From positions 1 through 6,332 of the forward strand of contig JAACEH010000111.1 in assembly GCA_011682595.1 (NCBI GenBank): 6,332 nucleotides of DNA, given 5' to 3'. Of the stretch, positions 5,475 through 6,332 are shown one piece after another. A program made the translations under genes and the position numbers. This DNA comes from Anaerolineaceae bacterium (lineage in GTDB: Bacteria > Planctomycetota > Phycisphaerae > FEN-1346 > JAACEH01). The notes beneath the pieces are model-generated. The model saw nothing but the letters and a program-made list of their open reading frames with translations, searched no databases and was not told the origin of the DNA. Every line of letters starts with the position of its first letter. Position 1 is the first letter of the stretch.

Positions 5475-6143
5475 CTACCCTCCAGTACGGTGGCGAACCA
5501 GCTTCAACAGGTGGTCGACCACCTGCTCGATGGTCATCTCCGTTGTGTCGACGACAATGGCCTCCTCGGCCGCCTTCAACGGACCAACCCGGCGCGACCG
5601 GTCGCTCTGGTCGCGGGTGTTCAATTCCTCGAGAATGTTCTTTAGCGGCTCCGGCCTGCCGCGACCGGCCAGCTCCGCCTGGCGGCGGCGGGCCCGGACC
5701 TCCGGCGAGGCGTCCAGGTAGAACTTCACCTCGGCCTCGGGGAAGACGACTGTGCCCTGGTCGCGACCTTCGGTCACCAGGTTTTGCCACTGGCGGCCGA
5801 TCCGTTGCTGGGCGGCAACCAAGTGGGCCCTGACGCGCTCGTTCGAGGCGGCATGGCGGCTCTGGCGACTGACCTCGTTCTCGCGAATCGCCGCGCTGAC
5901 GTCCTCGCCGTCCAGCAGCACCTTGAGGCCGTCCGGACCCGGCAGCAGGTCGATCCGCACTTCCCCGGCCAGACGGGCCAGGGCCTCGGTGTCGGACAGG
6001 TCGATGCCCCGCCGCAGACCGGCCACGGTCACCGCACGGTACATGGCCCCGCTGTCCAGGTGGGCAATGCCCAGTTGCCGAGCCAGCAGACGGGCTGCCG
6101 TAGATTTGCCGCTGCCGGCCGGACCGTCAATGGTTACGATCAT
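5475..6143 (-). CDS. cmk: (d)CMP kinase (cytidylate kinase)
   Basis: Cmk phosphorylates CMP and dCMP to the diphosphates using ATP, in the cytosol, feeding nucleotide and CDP-lipid synthesis. The 222-residue protein has the usual length. It opens with MIVTIDGPAGSGKST, a P-loop with Gly7 to Thr15. CMP-binding elements follow: LDSGAMYRAVT (29-39), the stretch SRQSRHAASNERVR (92-105), and TEGRDQGTVVFPEA (124-137). A lid-like Arg cluster lies at about 150-154, and the C-terminal RDQSDRSRRVGPLKAA (177-192) then leads to VVDTTEMT. The Gln in GRDQG replaces the Ile common in proteobacterial enzymes. The frame is open to 6269, but the ATG at 6143 places the P-loop at the normal distance and has GAGAGGA (6153-6159) 9 bases upstream. 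The promoter lies inside the would-be extension, which also argues against the longer form. First gene of the cmk-plsC-ispH operon. Confidence 0.97.
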   Translation of the reverse strand: MIVTIDGPAGSGKSTAARLLARQLGIAHLDSGAMYRAVTVAGLRRGIDLSDTEALARLAGEVRIDLLPGPDGLKVLLDGEDVSAAIRENEVSRQSRHAASNERVRAHLVAAQQRIGRQWQNLVTEGRDQGTVVFPEAEVKFYLDASPEVRARRRQAELAGRGRPEPLKNILEELNTRDQSDRSRRVGPLKAAEEAIVVDTTEMTIEQVVDHLLKLVRHRTGG

Positions 6144-6181
6144 CGTCTCGCTTCCTCTCGCAACAGGGCTGCAAGTCCGCA

Positions 6182-6211
6182 ATTCTACGCCCCAGGCAGC
6201 CTCCTTGCCAA
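6182..6211 (-). promoter_or_regulatory. Sigma-70-type promoter of the cmk-plsC-ispH operon
   Basis: On the minus strand TTGGCA (6206-6211) and TAGAAT (6182-6187) are separated by 18 bp and match the consensus hexamers at 10 of 12 positions. The predicted start near 6175 gives a leader of about 32 nt before the cmk ATG, with the Shine-Dalgarno candidate correctly inside it. The -35 box and the next eight bases closely match the corresponding stretch of the sigma-gene promoter. Confidence 0.6.
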
Positions 6212-6252
6212 GGGCTTTTCGCCACACTGCGCCCGCCCGGGTGTACGTCAAG

Positions 6253-6283
6253 ATTGTAGGTAAAGTCAAGTAGATCTGGTCAA
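6253..6283 (-). promoter_or_regulatory. Weaker, further-upstream promoter candidate for cmk
   Basis: TTGACC (6278-6283) and TACAAT (6253-6258) each match consensus at five of six positions, but the spacer is 19 bp, longer than optimal. The stretch 6241-6283 is more AT-rich than its surroundings and contains two more TTGAC words, so a promoter region is plausible. It may be an additional start for the operon or a chance match. Confidence 0.3.
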
Positions 6284-6301
6284 CAGACCCGGCGGGGGTG
6301 G

Positions 6302-6323
6302 CATGCGTCGCTGGCGACGCATG
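6302..6323. repeat. Perfect 10-bp inverted repeat at the right edge
   Basis: CATGCGTCGC (6302-6311) and GCGACGCATG (6314-6323) are exact reverse complements separated by TG. The flanks beyond do not continue as Watson-Crick pairs. It lies about 160 bp upstream of cmk. No T-run follows on either strand within the window, so a terminator for a gene beyond the edge cannot be shown. The short GC-rich palindrome with a 2-base centre has the same architecture as the one at 461-478, compatible with a dispersed palindromic repeat family. Confidence 0.55.
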
Positions 6324-6332
6324 TTCCGTGAT

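Noticed and set aside
6144..6269. 42-codon N-terminal extension of Cmk
   Set aside because: The good promoter and Shine-Dalgarno site fall inside it, and the P-loop is at the normal distance from the ATG at 6143.

Overview
The window is a compact, GC-rich bacterial chromosomal segment in which every recognisable gene lies on the minus strand. Read in the direction of transcription (right to left), the order is cmk (cytidylate kinase), plsC (acyltransferase), ispH (HMBPP reductase), rpsA (ribosomal protein S1), a group-2-type sigma-70 factor, and apt (adenine phosphoribosyltransferase, whose 3' end is cut by the window edge). The high GC content, the six-domain S1 with a long acidic tail, the 'GRDQG' variant in Cmk and the gene order are compatible with a planctomycete-like bacterium. 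That assignment is an inference from general resemblance; there is no 16S gene or other decisive marker here.

Right block (3968-6332): cmk, plsC and ispH form a tight operon. cmk and plsC are 8 bp apart, and plsC and ispH overlap by one base (TGATG). A good sigma-70-type promoter (TTGGCA, 18 bp, TAGAAT) sits just upstream of cmk. A perfect 10-bp inverted repeat with a 2-base centre lies at the right edge.

Middle block (1697-3967): rpsA follows ispH after a 171-bp leader. The leader is packed with small inverted repeats, including two mutually exclusive hairpins with a downstream T-run that resemble an attenuator. rpsA encodes six S1 domains and a 154-residue low-complexity tail. A strong GC hairpin follows its stop codon.

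Left block (1-1696): a 339-bp gap carries a second strong promoter (TTGCCA, 17 bp, TCTAAT) with two A-tracts at the UP-element position. It is followed by a leader of about 180 nt, the 283-residue sigma factor, a palindromic spacer and apt. Both promoters share a 14-base stretch starting at the -35 hexamer (12 of 14 identical).

Taken together this is housekeeping DNA: nucleotide phosphorylation (Cmk), phospholipid acylation (PlsC), isoprenoid precursor synthesis (IspH), translation (S1), transcription initiation (sigma) and purine salvage (Apt). cmk-plsC-ispH-rpsA neighbourhoods are known in several bacterial lineages. I see no defence system, mobile element, CRISPR array or obviously novel enzyme. 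The points worth a second look are regulatory and small-scale.
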